Source: Planctellipticum variicoloris (GTDB lineage Bacteria > Planctomycetota > Planctomycetia > Planctomycetales > Planctomycetaceae). From it: a stretch of 64,000 nucleotides of DNA. The number at the start of each line of letters is the position of its first letter. The stretch's first letter is position 1. A model generated the notes under the pieces. It searched no databases and had not been told where the DNA came from. It saw nothing but the letters and a program-made list of their open reading frames with translations. The position numbers and the translations under genes are program-made. Shown here piece by piece: positions 28,817 to 36,851 of this stretch. The stretch covers positions 1,625,557-1,689,556 of the forward strand of contig NZ_CP130886.1 of assembly GCF_030622045.1 (NCBI RefSeq), written 5' to 3'.

Positions 28817-29146
28817 CGAACGAGCTCCTTGCCGGTCGCTGTCTGACCGGACTGTTTGCCACCGGCGGCTTGCCCGCCAGTGCGTTGAACTACGAATGGA
28901 ACGAATCCGAACGAGTCGTCCGCTCGACACCATCGCATCGGGACAAGCCGGTGGCTGTCAGAGCCCGGGATACTTACCCGGGACGGCGTCAAAATCAGCG
29001 GCATCGATTCTGGAACAGTGCGTCTTTGAGTTTTGTCCCCTCTCCCGCTGTCTTCAGTGGGAGAGGGCCTGAGTGAGGGTCTTCGAAGATGTCGGGGCGT
29101 CGTCCACGGAGACAAAGACAGCACAACTCAAATCTGCGGCCGGCGT
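28817..29146. other. gap between M24 and trxB, with extragenic repeat
   Basis: A 330-base gap without a convincing gene. It contains a CCCTCTCCC/GGGAGAGGG palindrome (see 29037-29080). Nothing else recognised. Confidence 0.6.
29037..29080. repeat. CCCTCTCCC...GGGAGAGGG extragenic palindrome
   Basis: CCCTCTCCC (29038-29046) and GGGAGAGGG (29059-29067) form a 9-bp stem, followed by CCTGAGTGAGGG. The same palindromic text is widespread between genes of many high-GC bacteria. It sits downstream of trxB, but neither side has a T tract. Confidence 0.55.
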
Positions 29147-30214
29147 CTAATGGTGGCCCTGGGCGGCAAGCCAGCGTTCGGCGTCGAGAGCCGCCATGCA
29201 GCCGGTGCCGGCCGAGGTGATTGCCTGCCGGTAGTAACTGTCGGCCACGTCGCCCGCGGCGAAAACCCCCTCGACGCTGGTGTTCGTCCGGAACGGCTCC
29301 GTGTAAACGACATAACCCTTGTCGTCAGTCTGGACCTGACCCTTCAAGAAGGCGGTGTTGGGAGTGTGCCCGATGGCGCAGAACATGCCGCCCGCCTCCA
29401 GAACCTCCGTCTCCCCGGACTTCACGTTGCTGATCCGGACACCCGTCACCCCGGCCTTCTCGTCCCCCAGCACTTCCTCGACTTTCGAAAACCACTTGAC
29501 GTTGATCTTCGGATTCTCCAGCACTCGCGTCGCCATGATCTTGCTGGCGCGGAATTCGTCGCGGCGGTGGATGATGTAGACCGTCGAAGCAAACTTCGTC
29601 AGGTACGAAGCCTCCTCCATCGCGCTGTCGCCGCCGCCCACCACAACTAGCGGCTTATTGCGGAATCGCGGCAGTGCGCCATCGCAGACGGCGCACGCGG
29701 AAACCCCCTGGTTCTTGTACTTGTCCTCGGATTCGAGTCCCAGATAATTGGCCCGGGCGCCGGTGGCGACGATGATCGAATGGGCCTCGACCGTCGTTCC
29801 GGACAGCGTCGTCAGCACGAACGGACGCTTCGACAGATCGACGTTGACGATGTCGTCGGTCTCGACCCGCGTACCAAAATTGAGAGCCTGCTGCTTCATC
29901 AGCTCCATCAGCTCCGGCCCGCTGACGCCGTGCCCGCCATGCGGCGCCATCGTCTTCCGGCGATCCGGGGCGATCGCCGTATCGAGAAACTGCGACAGAT
30001 TGCCCGCCGGAAACCCCGCGAAGTTCTCGACTTCCGTCGTCAGATTGAGCTGCCCCAGCGGCAAAGTCCCGTTCTGATAGTTTTCCTGGGTCATCGCTCC
30101 TTCGAACAGGAGCGGCGTGAGGTTCGCGCGGGCTGCATAAATGGCCGCCGACCAGCCGGCCGGCCCGGATCCGATAATCACCACTCGCTCAGTCACGCTG
30201 ACGCTCCGATCCAC
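29147..30214 (-). CDS. trxB: thioredoxin reductase
   Basis: A 355-residue FAD/NADPH enzyme that reduces thioredoxin. FAD-binding motif [20 protein letters not shown], redox site SACAVCDG (Cys174-Cys177), NADPH motif [23 protein letters not shown], and C-terminal [27 protein letters not shown]. An insertion of about 22-25 residues (around [21 protein letters not shown]) interrupts the usual FAGFP...GVSGPELM junction, making the protein longer than the usual 310-320. The start is a GTG; an alternative is 12-18 bases inside. Confidence 0.95.
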   Translation of the reverse strand: MDRSVSVTERVVIIGSGPAGWSAAIYAARANLTPLLFEGAMTQENYQNGTLPLGQLNLTTEVENFAGFPAGNLSQFLDTAIAPDRRKTMAPHGGHGVSGPELMELMKQQALNFGTRVETDDIVNVDLSKRPFVLTTLSGTTVEAHSIIVATGARANYLGLESEDKYKNQGVSACAVCDGALPRFRNKPLVVVGGGDSAMEEASYLTKFASTVYIIHRRDEFRASKIMATRVLENPKINVKWFSKVEEVLGDEKAGVTGVRISNVKSGETEVLEAGGMFCAIGHTPNTAFLKGQVQTDDKGYVVYTEPFRTNTSVEGVFAAGDVADSYYRQAITSAGTGCMAALDAERWLAAQGHH

Positions 30215-30314
30215 GGCAGGAAGTATCTACAAACGGACTCTGATGTCAGACACATCATCTCCGCTGAGGGTTCCAAGGAACGATAGCAGCGCCGACCAGC
30301 GACCGGCAACCGAG

Positions 30315-32099
30315 TCAGGCGACGCCTGTTTCCGGCTCGATCGGCAACGGCCGACTGGCGTCAATCACCAGAGCGCACACGCCCGACAGGACGAATGAGC
30401 CGATGCAGAGCCCGAACAGCGCGTTCCAGGCGGCAGGCCCTTCGACGCTCGTCAGCACCAGTCCGTAAAGCAACGGCGCCATCGCAGCCCCCAGATTGCC
30501 CCACATATTCCCCCACCCCAGAACCGCCCCCGTGTACTTGCCGCCGACATCCTGGCAATACGCCCACGTCGGGGCGACCCCCAGGTCCGTCGATACCGCC
30601 ACCAGAGAAAACCCGGCGACGCAGGCCCACGGAAGCCATTTCGGACCGGTCTCCGGGGAAACCAGCGCAACCAGTACCATCGGAATCGTATAGCCCAGAG
30701 CCGCGGTCCCCCGTGTGATCAGCAAGGGCACTCGCCGGCCCCATTTGAGGCCGAATCGTCGCGTCGCCGCATCGGTCCACCAGCCGCCGATCAGCATGCC
30801 GAAAATGCCAACTCCCACGGGCGTCATGGTCATCCAGCCCTGCTGGACCAGCGAAACCCGGTGCACCTCCGCCAGATACGCGGGGAGGGAAAACACCAGA
30901 AAAAACCAGCCGACATTGGTCAGGAACTGAGAACCGCAGGAGCCCCAGAGGCTCAGATTCTGCACGATGACCTTCCAGGGAAACGGCGGCTGGGTGGCCG
31001 CCGCAGTGGATGCCGTCGCCAGCGATTCCGGGCGAATCAGATGCCGCTCGGCCGCATTGCACCGCGGATGAAGCTCCGGGCGATCCCGAACGGCCAGCCA
31101 GAACCAGCCGGCGACGGCCAGGCTGATCCCCCCGTAGAGCAACATCACCGGCCGCCAGCCGAAGCGGTAGACCTGAGAGGCCACTCCCGGATACGCCGCC
31201 TCAAAGGCCAGCCGATTCAGCCGGACGGTTTCCTCCGGCGACAGTCCCGTGCTCGAAGCTCCGAGCCGATTCGCCAGTGATCGGGCCTCGCCCTGCAGAC
31301 GGACCTGTTGGAACAAGGTGTCATCGAAGAAAGCGGGGTCCGAGAGTAGCTGCCGAACCGTTTGCTGAAGCTCGGGGCTTGCCGCATCCGGGGATTCCAG
31401 CGCCGCGGAGACGCGAATCTGCTGACGCGCCGAGTCATCCAGCAGCGACCAGAGTCGCCGCGAAATTGCCGCCTGCGGTGACTCCGAAGGGGGCTTGCTG
31501 TCAGCGGTCTCAACGCCCGACAGGACAACGCGGCACCACTCAACCACCTTGCCGGGCCGCAGGAGCGAACCTTCCGAGTACGAACTGATCGCCAGCGGGA
31601 GGATGGCGACGATCAGCGCCGCCGTCAGAACTGGCGCGATCGCCCCCCCCAGCCGTCCTCCGAACGCGACAAACGAGCTGGCCCGCGCCCGGCTGGAAAT
31701 CGGAGTCCAGCGACTCACGATCACGGCGGCCGTCGGATACGCACCCGCTTGAGCCAGCCCCATCCCCAGTCGCAGGACGACGAGCGAAATGAAGCCCGCG
31801 GAAAGGCCCAGAAACGCGGTGAACAACGACCAGGCCACAATGTAGATGGTCAGCATCAGCCGGGGGCCGTAACGGTCGCTGAACCAGCCGGCAGGAACCT
31901 GTCCGAGCGCGTACGACCAGAAAAAGGCGCTCAGAAACCACTGGAGCTGTCCCGTCGAGAGCTGCAGGTCTTCCGCAATATACGGCTGGGCGATCCCCAC
32001 GCAGACCCGGTCGAGGTAGAGGACGATGGACATGGCGCAGGCGGCGGCGACAACACCGAAGCGGACACGCGTCGGCCGACCGGATTCAGCACCGTCCAT
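30315..32099 (-). CDS. MFS transporter (anion:cation symporter type) with soluble insertion
   Basis: A 594-residue major facilitator. Signature motifs: WFSDRYGPRLML between TM2 and TM3, and LGMGLAQAGAYPTAAVIVSRW in TM4. The family usually has 430-450 residues; the excess is a hydrophilic stretch at about residues 175-312 inserted after the TM5 region (ARASSFVAFGG... APVLTAALIV) and before GWRPVMLLYGGISLAVAGW. It includes glutamate- and leucine-rich helices. Substrate unknown, probably an organic anion (ACS/hexuronate-like). Divergent from panB; a strong terminator hairpin lies just upstream. Confidence 0.85.
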   Translation of the reverse strand: MDGAESGRPTRVRFGVVAAACAMSIVLYLDRVCVGIAQPYIAEDLQLSTGQLQWFLSAFFWSYALGQVPAGWFSDRYGPRLMLTIYIVAWSLFTAFLGLSAGFISLVVLRLGMGLAQAGAYPTAAVIVSRWTPISSRARASSFVAFGGRLGGAIAPVLTAALIVAILPLAISSYSEGSLLRPGKVVEWCRVVLSGVETADSKPPSESPQAAISRRLWSLLDDSARQQIRVSAALESPDAASPELQQTVRQLLSDPAFFDDTLFQQVRLQGEARSLANRLGASSTGLSPEETVRLNRLAFEAAYPGVASQVYRFGWRPVMLLYGGISLAVAGWFWLAVRDRPELHPRCNAAERHLIRPESLATASTAAATQPPFPWKVIVQNLSLWGSCGSQFLTNVGWFFLVFSLPAYLAEVHRVSLVQQGWMTMTPVGVGIFGMLIGGWWTDAATRRFGLKWGRRVPLLITRGTAALGYTIPMVLVALVSPETGPKWLPWACVAGFSLVAVSTDLGVAPTWAYCQDVGGKYTGAVLGWGNMWGNLGAAMAPLLYGLVLTSVEGPAAWNALFGLCIGSFVLSGVCALVIDASRPLPIEPETGVA

Positions 32100-32668
32100 T
32101 CCGCGGCTCCCGACGGTTCGAGATTGCCCGAAAAGGCAATCGCATCGGAACCGTTCGATGCACGGTAGAAGTGCGGGGAAAACGCGTCAAGCTGGGCTGA
32201 TACAAAACAAGAAGGCGTCCTGAACCGGGATCAGTTCAGGACGCCTTCGAGGTTTTCCGGTGTTGCAAGTGCGGGCCAACGCCTGCCCCACCGGACGGAA
32301 GAATAACTATTGCACGCAGCGTGCCATTCGACTCACCACGTCGAAATTTTTCCGAAAAATATTCGCAACGCTTTTCCCCAGAACAGGTTACTATCACTGC
32401 CTCCAAATTGGCGTGACAGGGGAACTCTAAGGTCAGTCGACGCGTTTCCTGCCGGGCGATGCATTTTGCTGCGCCGCCTTTTGCAGCAACTGATGCAGAA
32501 TTGACCGTCCTGCCATCGAATGTCGCAATTTGCGCGGAGGTCCAGGATTCGCTTCCGGACGGAAGGTGGGAGTGTCGGTCTCGCCGGGGTACACTCAAAT
32601 CCGGCGGACATGAGTCCCGCCGTCAGTTCGCAAGTTCTCTGGCGACGTGGCTGTCGCAAAACGGAACC
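32100..32668. other. divergent gap, MFS to panB, with unexplained terminator
   Basis: 569 bases between divergent genes. The minus-strand terminator at 32211-32248 has no gene feeding it. A hairpin at 32461-32495 (TTGCTGC/GCAGCAA plus GCAT/ATGC) lies within the panB side. A small minus-strand RNA between about 32249 and 32450 would explain the terminator; no known RNA family was recognised. Confidence 0.35.
32211..32248 (-). terminator. strong intrinsic terminator, minus strand
   Basis: A perfect 15-bp stem (32211-32225 with 32234-32248) and an 8-base loop. On the minus strand it is followed by TTGTTTTGT; on the plus strand by GAGGTTTTCC. It lies upstream of the MFS start, not downstream of any gene recognised on that strand. 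Confidence 0.8.
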
Positions 32669-33481
32669 ATGATGTCTGAAGTGCGAAGTCGGTCTCCCAT
32701 GACAGTCCCCCGGTTCGTCGCGGCCAAGACTCAGGGCCGGAAGCTCGCCGTCCTGACTGCCTACGAAACGGCGTGGGCGGAGATGTTCGACGCCGCCGGC
32801 GTCGACGCCATCCTGGTCGGAGATACGCTCGGCATGGTCGTCCAGGGAAAATCGACCACGCTGCCCGTGACGCTCGACGAGATGATCTACCACGGCGAGA
32901 TCGTGGTCCGAGCCGCGAAGCACGCGATGGTGATTGTCGACCTGCCGTTCATGTCGTATCAGGTCAGTCCTCAGCAGGCGGTGGCGAGCGCCGGTCGAGT
33001 CCTGAAGGAAACCGGCGCCGCCGCAGTGAAGCTGGAGGGGGGCGTCGCGCAGGCGGAGACCATCCGGGCGCTCGCTGCCGCGGATATCCCCGTGATGGGT
33101 CATATCGGCATGCGGCCTCAATCGGTGCGGAAGCTGGGATCAATGTCCCGCGTCCAGCGTGACGAAGAGGCCCTGCTCGCGGACGCCAAGGCCGCCGAAG
33201 AGGCCGGAGCCTTTTCAATCGTGCTGGAACTGATTCCGCGAGGAATCGCCGCACGCGTGACCCGCGAGCTGAGCATTCCGACGATCGGCATCGGCGCCGG
33301 CCCCGATTGCGACGGGCAGGTGCTCGTCAGCTACGACATGCTCGGATTGACGAACGGCTTCCGGCCGAAGTTCCTGAAGCAATACGCCGACCTGCGCGCC
33401 GTCGCTACGTCGGCCGTCGAAGCCTATGTCGCGGAAGTGAAATCGGGAGCATTCCCGGGAGCCGAACACTCCCACGACTGA
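32669..33481 (+). CDS. panB: 3-methyl-2-oxobutanoate hydroxymethyltransferase
   Basis: A 270-residue enzyme of pantothenate synthesis that transfers a hydroxymethyl group to 2-oxoisovalerate. Signatures: LAVLTAYETAWAEMFDAAGVDAILVGDTLGMVVQGK, VIVDLPFMSYQ, AAVKLEGG, VMGHIGMRPQSV, SIVLELIPRGIAARVT, TIGIGAGPDCDGQVLVSYDMLGL. Metal ligands (Asp of VGDTLG, Asp of VDLPF, Glu of KLEGG) are in place. ATG 32669 has CGGAA before it; ATG 32699 (MTVPRF) is a possible alternative. panC is not next to it. Confidence 0.95.
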   Translation: MMSEVRSRSPMTVPRFVAAKTQGRKLAVLTAYETAWAEMFDAAGVDAILVGDTLGMVVQGKSTTLPVTLDEMIYHGEIVVRAAKHAMVIVDLPFMSYQVSPQQAVASAGRVLKETGAAAVKLEGGVAQAETIRALAAADIPVMGHIGMRPQSVRKLGSMSRVQRDEEALLADAKAAEEAGAFSIVLELIPRGIAARVTRELSIPTIGIGAGPDCDGQVLVSYDMLGLTNGFRPKFLKQYADLRAVATSAVEAYVAEVKSGAFPGAEHSHD

Positions 33482-33509
33482 CCCGACGCACTGGGCCGGC
33501 CAGCAGGAA

Positions 33510-34574
33510 TCACATCTTTCGCAACTGACGCCCGGCGCTGGCGGACCAGATCCGGAGCGTACCATCCAGACTCCCCGACAGGATCTGGTCGCCGTCGGGG
33601 AGAAACTGCAGAGCGCTCACCATGTCGTAATGTCCCGGCATCCTCTGCAATCGTCGCCCGTCGCCCGCCGAGATGACGACCACGGATCGATCGAATCCCG
33701 AGACCGCCAACCGCTCCCCGTCCGGCGAAAACGTTACCGCGCTCACCTGAATCGAATCCTGCCGGGACCGCCACCGGAGCGCGCCGTCTTCCGCGTTTAG
33801 CGCGATGATATCGCCTCCTTGCTGTCCCACGACCACGCAAGCCCCGCCCGGCGACCACGCCAGGGCGGTAGTGCTATGCTGGTCATAGTTTCGCGCCCAG
33901 ACCGTCCTGCCATCCGACCGCAGCAGCGATACCAGTCCGTTGCCGCAGCCGGCGACCAGCCGCTCCCCGTCGGGCGACCACTCCACGTGTTGAGGGATCG
34001 CCTCCAGCATCAAGGGATTCCGGCTCGGCGGCGACTCCGTCAGATTCCAGATCAGAATTCTGCCAAACGTATCGATCGCGGCCGCACGCGATCCATTCGA
34101 AGTCAACGACACGTTCTCGATCGTATCGATCTCTGCTTCGTCGACCAGAATGACGGCGTCACGAGATATGGTGAGAAATCTCGGAGCGGTGCTCCAGGCA
34201 TGAACCCGTCCATCACGGCTGTGTGCGGCGTCGGGAACATATTGGCCGGCGGTCGGAATCGAATCCAGCACATGGCCGGTGGCCAGCGAAACCTTGTCGA
34301 TGCCTGAGTCTCCGCGCCGGATCCAGGCGGCATTCTCATCGGGCGCCAGGTCGATCCGGTAGATTGGCTGATCCGGACGGGCTTTCGCCTCCGCCCCGGC
34401 CTGCATCGCCGTCGTTAATTGCCAGTCTTCGACTTCGACGGACCAGCCGACGATCACCAGGACTGCCGCGATGCCGCCGCAGAGTAACAAGATCTCCCTC
34501 AGACATCGGAATCCGGAAACGACTGCCCGACATACTTCGCAGGCTCTGGCAATTGCGTGCTTGAAGATCGGCAT
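33510..34574 (-). CDS. membrane-anchored WD40-repeat protein, copy 1
   Basis: A 354-residue protein: one N-terminal membrane segment (ILLLCGGIAAVLVIVGWSV, about 29-47) and then WD40-like blades, best seen at the end (SPDGERLAVSGFDRSVVVISAGDGRRL, FLPDGDQILSGSLDGTLRIWSASAG). It is a tandem paralogue of the gene at 35038-36111; the C-terminal halves match closely (MPGHYDM-ALQFLPDGD, SASAGRQL-KM). GAAGGAGG lies before ATG 34574. Probable scaffold with domain outside the membrane. Convergent with panB, 28 bases between stops. Confidence 0.85.
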   Translation of the reverse strand: MPIFKHAIARACEVCRAVVSGFRCLREILLLCGGIAAVLVIVGWSVEVEDWQLTTAMQAGAEAKARPDQPIYRIDLAPDENAAWIRRGDSGIDKVSLATGHVLDSIPTAGQYVPDAAHSRDGRVHAWSTAPRFLTISRDAVILVDEAEIDTIENVSLTSNGSRAAAIDTFGRILIWNLTESPPSRNPLMLEAIPQHVEWSPDGERLVAGCGNGLVSLLRSDGRTVWARNYDQHSTTALAWSPGGACVVVGQQGGDIIALNAEDGALRWRSRQDSIQVSAVTFSPDGERLAVSGFDRSVVVISAGDGRRLQRMPGHYDMVSALQFLPDGDQILSGSLDGTLRIWSASAGRQLRKM

Positions 34575-35037
34575 GCAGATCCTCCTTCGAAACTTCAGGC
34601 GACGAAACGGCGCTCAATGGCGCGCCTTCGCTGCCGGCAGCCTCTCTGAAAACGCGTGACTGACCGATGGTCTTCGGCGGCGATGAAAGGGCATGCGCGG
34701 TGCGACGCGAACAGAGCAACGCCCGGATCGTGAAAGCGATTCGGGGCGCCGCGCGCAACACGCAATCCGCCGGCAAGCGAGACTGACGGGAAAGAAGCGA
34801 AGGGAAATCAGTTCGATTCGCGATGCCGACCCACACAATGTAGTCGGAATGTCTGCAGAGTCAAGATGCAAGTTCGCATTTCCCGCGAATCCGCGTTCCG
34901 CACTGCGGGTGCAAGCAGTCGGAGACGGAGTCCGACATCGTGAACCAGCAAGCGACGGCCATGAAAGTACGCGAGGCCGTCCCGATTCGGAACGGCCTCG
35001 CGTATCTGCAATCCGCTTCAAAAGGCAGTCTCGGCCA
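34575..35037. other. gap between the WD40 paralogues
   Basis: 463 bases. It contains the terminator at 34968-35004 and otherwise nothing recognised. Confidence 0.6.
34968..35004 (-). terminator. intrinsic terminator of WD40 copy 2
   Basis: A 13-bp perfect stem (34968-34980 with 34992-35004), loop 11 bases. On the minus strand it follows the stop of WD40 copy 2 and is followed by CTTTCATGG. Confidence 0.65.
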
Positions 35038-36111
35038 CTACATCTTCTGGAGTTGTCGCCCGGCGCTGGCGGACCAGATGCGGAGCGTACCGTCCAGACT
35101 TCCGGACAGAATGCGGTCCCCGTCGGGCAGAAACTGCAGCGCGCGAACCATGTCGTAGTGCCCCGGCATCCTCTGCAGGCGCCGCCCGTCGGCGGCCGAG
35201 ACGACGTCCACGGTGCGATCGAAGCCCGAAGCGGCCAGCCGCTCCCCGTCCGGGGCGAACGTCACGGAGCTGACCTGGATCGAATCGTGCCACGACCGCC
35301 ACTGCAACCCGCCGTCCCGCGCGTCGAGGACGATGATGTTGCCGCCATACTGACCGACGGCAACTCGAGTCCCGTCCTGCGACCAGGCGATTGCGGTGGT
35401 CCGGTGATCGTCCGGCTTCTGCGACCAGACGAGTTCGCCGTCCGCCGAAAACATCTTCACGACCCCGTTTCCGCAGCCGACGAGCAGTCGCTTCCCATCG
35501 ACCGACCAGTCCACCAGCACCGGAGACGTTTCCAGGCGAATCGCCAGTCGGTCCGGCGGCGAGGCCGCCAGGTTCCAGATGAGAATCCGCTGCTTATCGT
35601 CGGCAGCGGCGACCCGCGAGCCGTCGGCAGCCACCGTCAGATTGACCACCGAACCGGTCACGGCAGGATCGGGCTCGTCCACCAGCGTGATCCCGTCGCG
35701 AACGATCGTCAGTCCGCCGGGATTCGTCCCGCAGGCATGGACTCGCCCGTCACGGCTGTGAGCCGACGCAGCGACATTGCAGGCGAACGTCGGGACCCGG
35801 TCCAGCACCTGCCCGGTGACGAGCGACACCTGTTCGATGCCCACATCCCCGCGCTTGATCCAGACCACGTTCGGGTTCGACATCAGGTCAATGCGGTAGA
35901 TCGGCAGATCCGGCTGCGCCTCCGCCGCCGCGCCGGCCCGCATCGCCGTCGTCAACTGATCGCGACCGGTGTCCGCGGCCCCATTGATCAGACCCATGAC
36001 GACTGCGATTCCCCCGCAGAGGAGGCACAGCTCGCGGAGGCACTCGATGCCGAGAAATCCAGACCGCGAGACGCGTCCAGCATCCTTCGCGGTTCTCTTG
36101 AACAGCAACAT
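35038..36111 (-). CDS. membrane-anchored WD40-repeat protein, copy 2
   Basis: A 357-residue paralogue of the downstream gene: N-terminal membrane helix (LCLLCGGIAVVMGLINGAA) followed by WD40 blades (SVDGKRLLVGCGNGVVKMFSADGELVW, AWSQDGTRVAVGQYGGNIIVLDARDGG, FAPDGERLAASGFDRTVDVVSAADGRRL). ATG 36111 is preceded by AAGGAAGG 6 bases away. The two copies share gene length, anchor position and C-terminal sequence while differing in the middle, consistent with an older tandem duplication. Role unknown. Confidence 0.85.
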   Translation of the reverse strand: MLLFKRTAKDAGRVSRSGFLGIECLRELCLLCGGIAVVMGLINGAADTGRDQLTTAMRAGAAAEAQPDLPIYRIDLMSNPNVVWIKRGDVGIEQVSLVTGQVLDRVPTFACNVAASAHSRDGRVHACGTNPGGLTIVRDGITLVDEPDPAVTGSVVNLTVAADGSRVAAADDKQRILIWNLAASPPDRLAIRLETSPVLVDWSVDGKRLLVGCGNGVVKMFSADGELVWSQKPDDHRTTAIAWSQDGTRVAVGQYGGNIIVLDARDGGLQWRSWHDSIQVSSVTFAPDGERLAASGFDRTVDVVSAADGRRLQRMPGHYDMVRALQFLPDGDRILSGSLDGTLRIWSASAGRQLQKM

Positions 36112-36784
36112 GACGACCTTCCTTTGCACAGCAAGTTGCGGACTCGTTTGCAGTCCGATTCCGCAGCGCCGAAGGCACGTGGCATGCATCCGCAGCAACG
36201 TACCGCCAGCGCACACCGACCCCGGAGGACGTTCCTCCAGACCGGTCACGTACGTGTCAGCTCTTCACAGTGGGAGATAAGAAGTTGCTCTCGGCAGCAA
36301 AACAGGCGGGCTGGTCAAGGGGCCGATCTCTGGTTCACGACCTTGCGAAGACAAAGATGACGACGGTTCCTGACCCTGGCGGCGTTTTCGATCCACAAAG
36401 TCCGCATTCAGCAAGCGACCTCAAAAACCGGATTCTTCTGCCAAACGGACCATTGCGTTGAAAACTGTTCGTAGCAGGTTAAGAGAAACAGGAAGCATTC
36501 AGCATGCCGAACCCCCATGTTTCCCCGGCAATTCGGCGTAACCAACAAATCAGAAACGACTTACACCGCCTTGAAAAAGTGTTTCGGCAACGCCGTCGCA
36601 GTCTCAGAGGCGAAGTCGAAGACTCAAACTTGCCTCCGACCCGCGCAGGATCGCCTGTCTCGAACTCAATCCCGCGGTTGGGAAAAGTGATATCTCGCGA
36701 CCATGAAGTTTCTGAGGCAGTCGCGATGAGTTTTTGGCGGACTTTGTCCGGAGTTCGCAACTCCGCCATCCCCATCAAAAAACA
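36112..36784. other. long AT-richer gap
   Basis: About 670 bases without a convincing gene. Two lines counted by hand give 48% and 53% GC, below the flanking genes. Open frames exist but overlap the next gene or carry no recognised motif. It may hold an extragenic repeat or decayed sequence. Confidence 0.5.
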
Positions 36785-36818
36785 AAGCAGCCCTGCGACG
36801 GAGTTCGCAGGGCTGCTT
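36785..36818 (-). terminator. intrinsic terminator of the 607-residue exported protein gene
   Basis: A perfect 14-bp stem (36785-36798 with 36805-36818) with a 6-base loop. The minus strand then reads TTGTTTTTTGATG. It ends the minus-strand gene 34 bases upstream. Confidence 0.9.
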
Positions 36819-36851
36819 GATTGAAACGATGACGAGGTCTTCACACGACCT

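Noticed and set aside
32236-32598. 120-codon minus-strand frame in the MFS/panB gap
   Set aside because: No domain, overlaps the terminator stem and panB upstream region; more likely non-coding.
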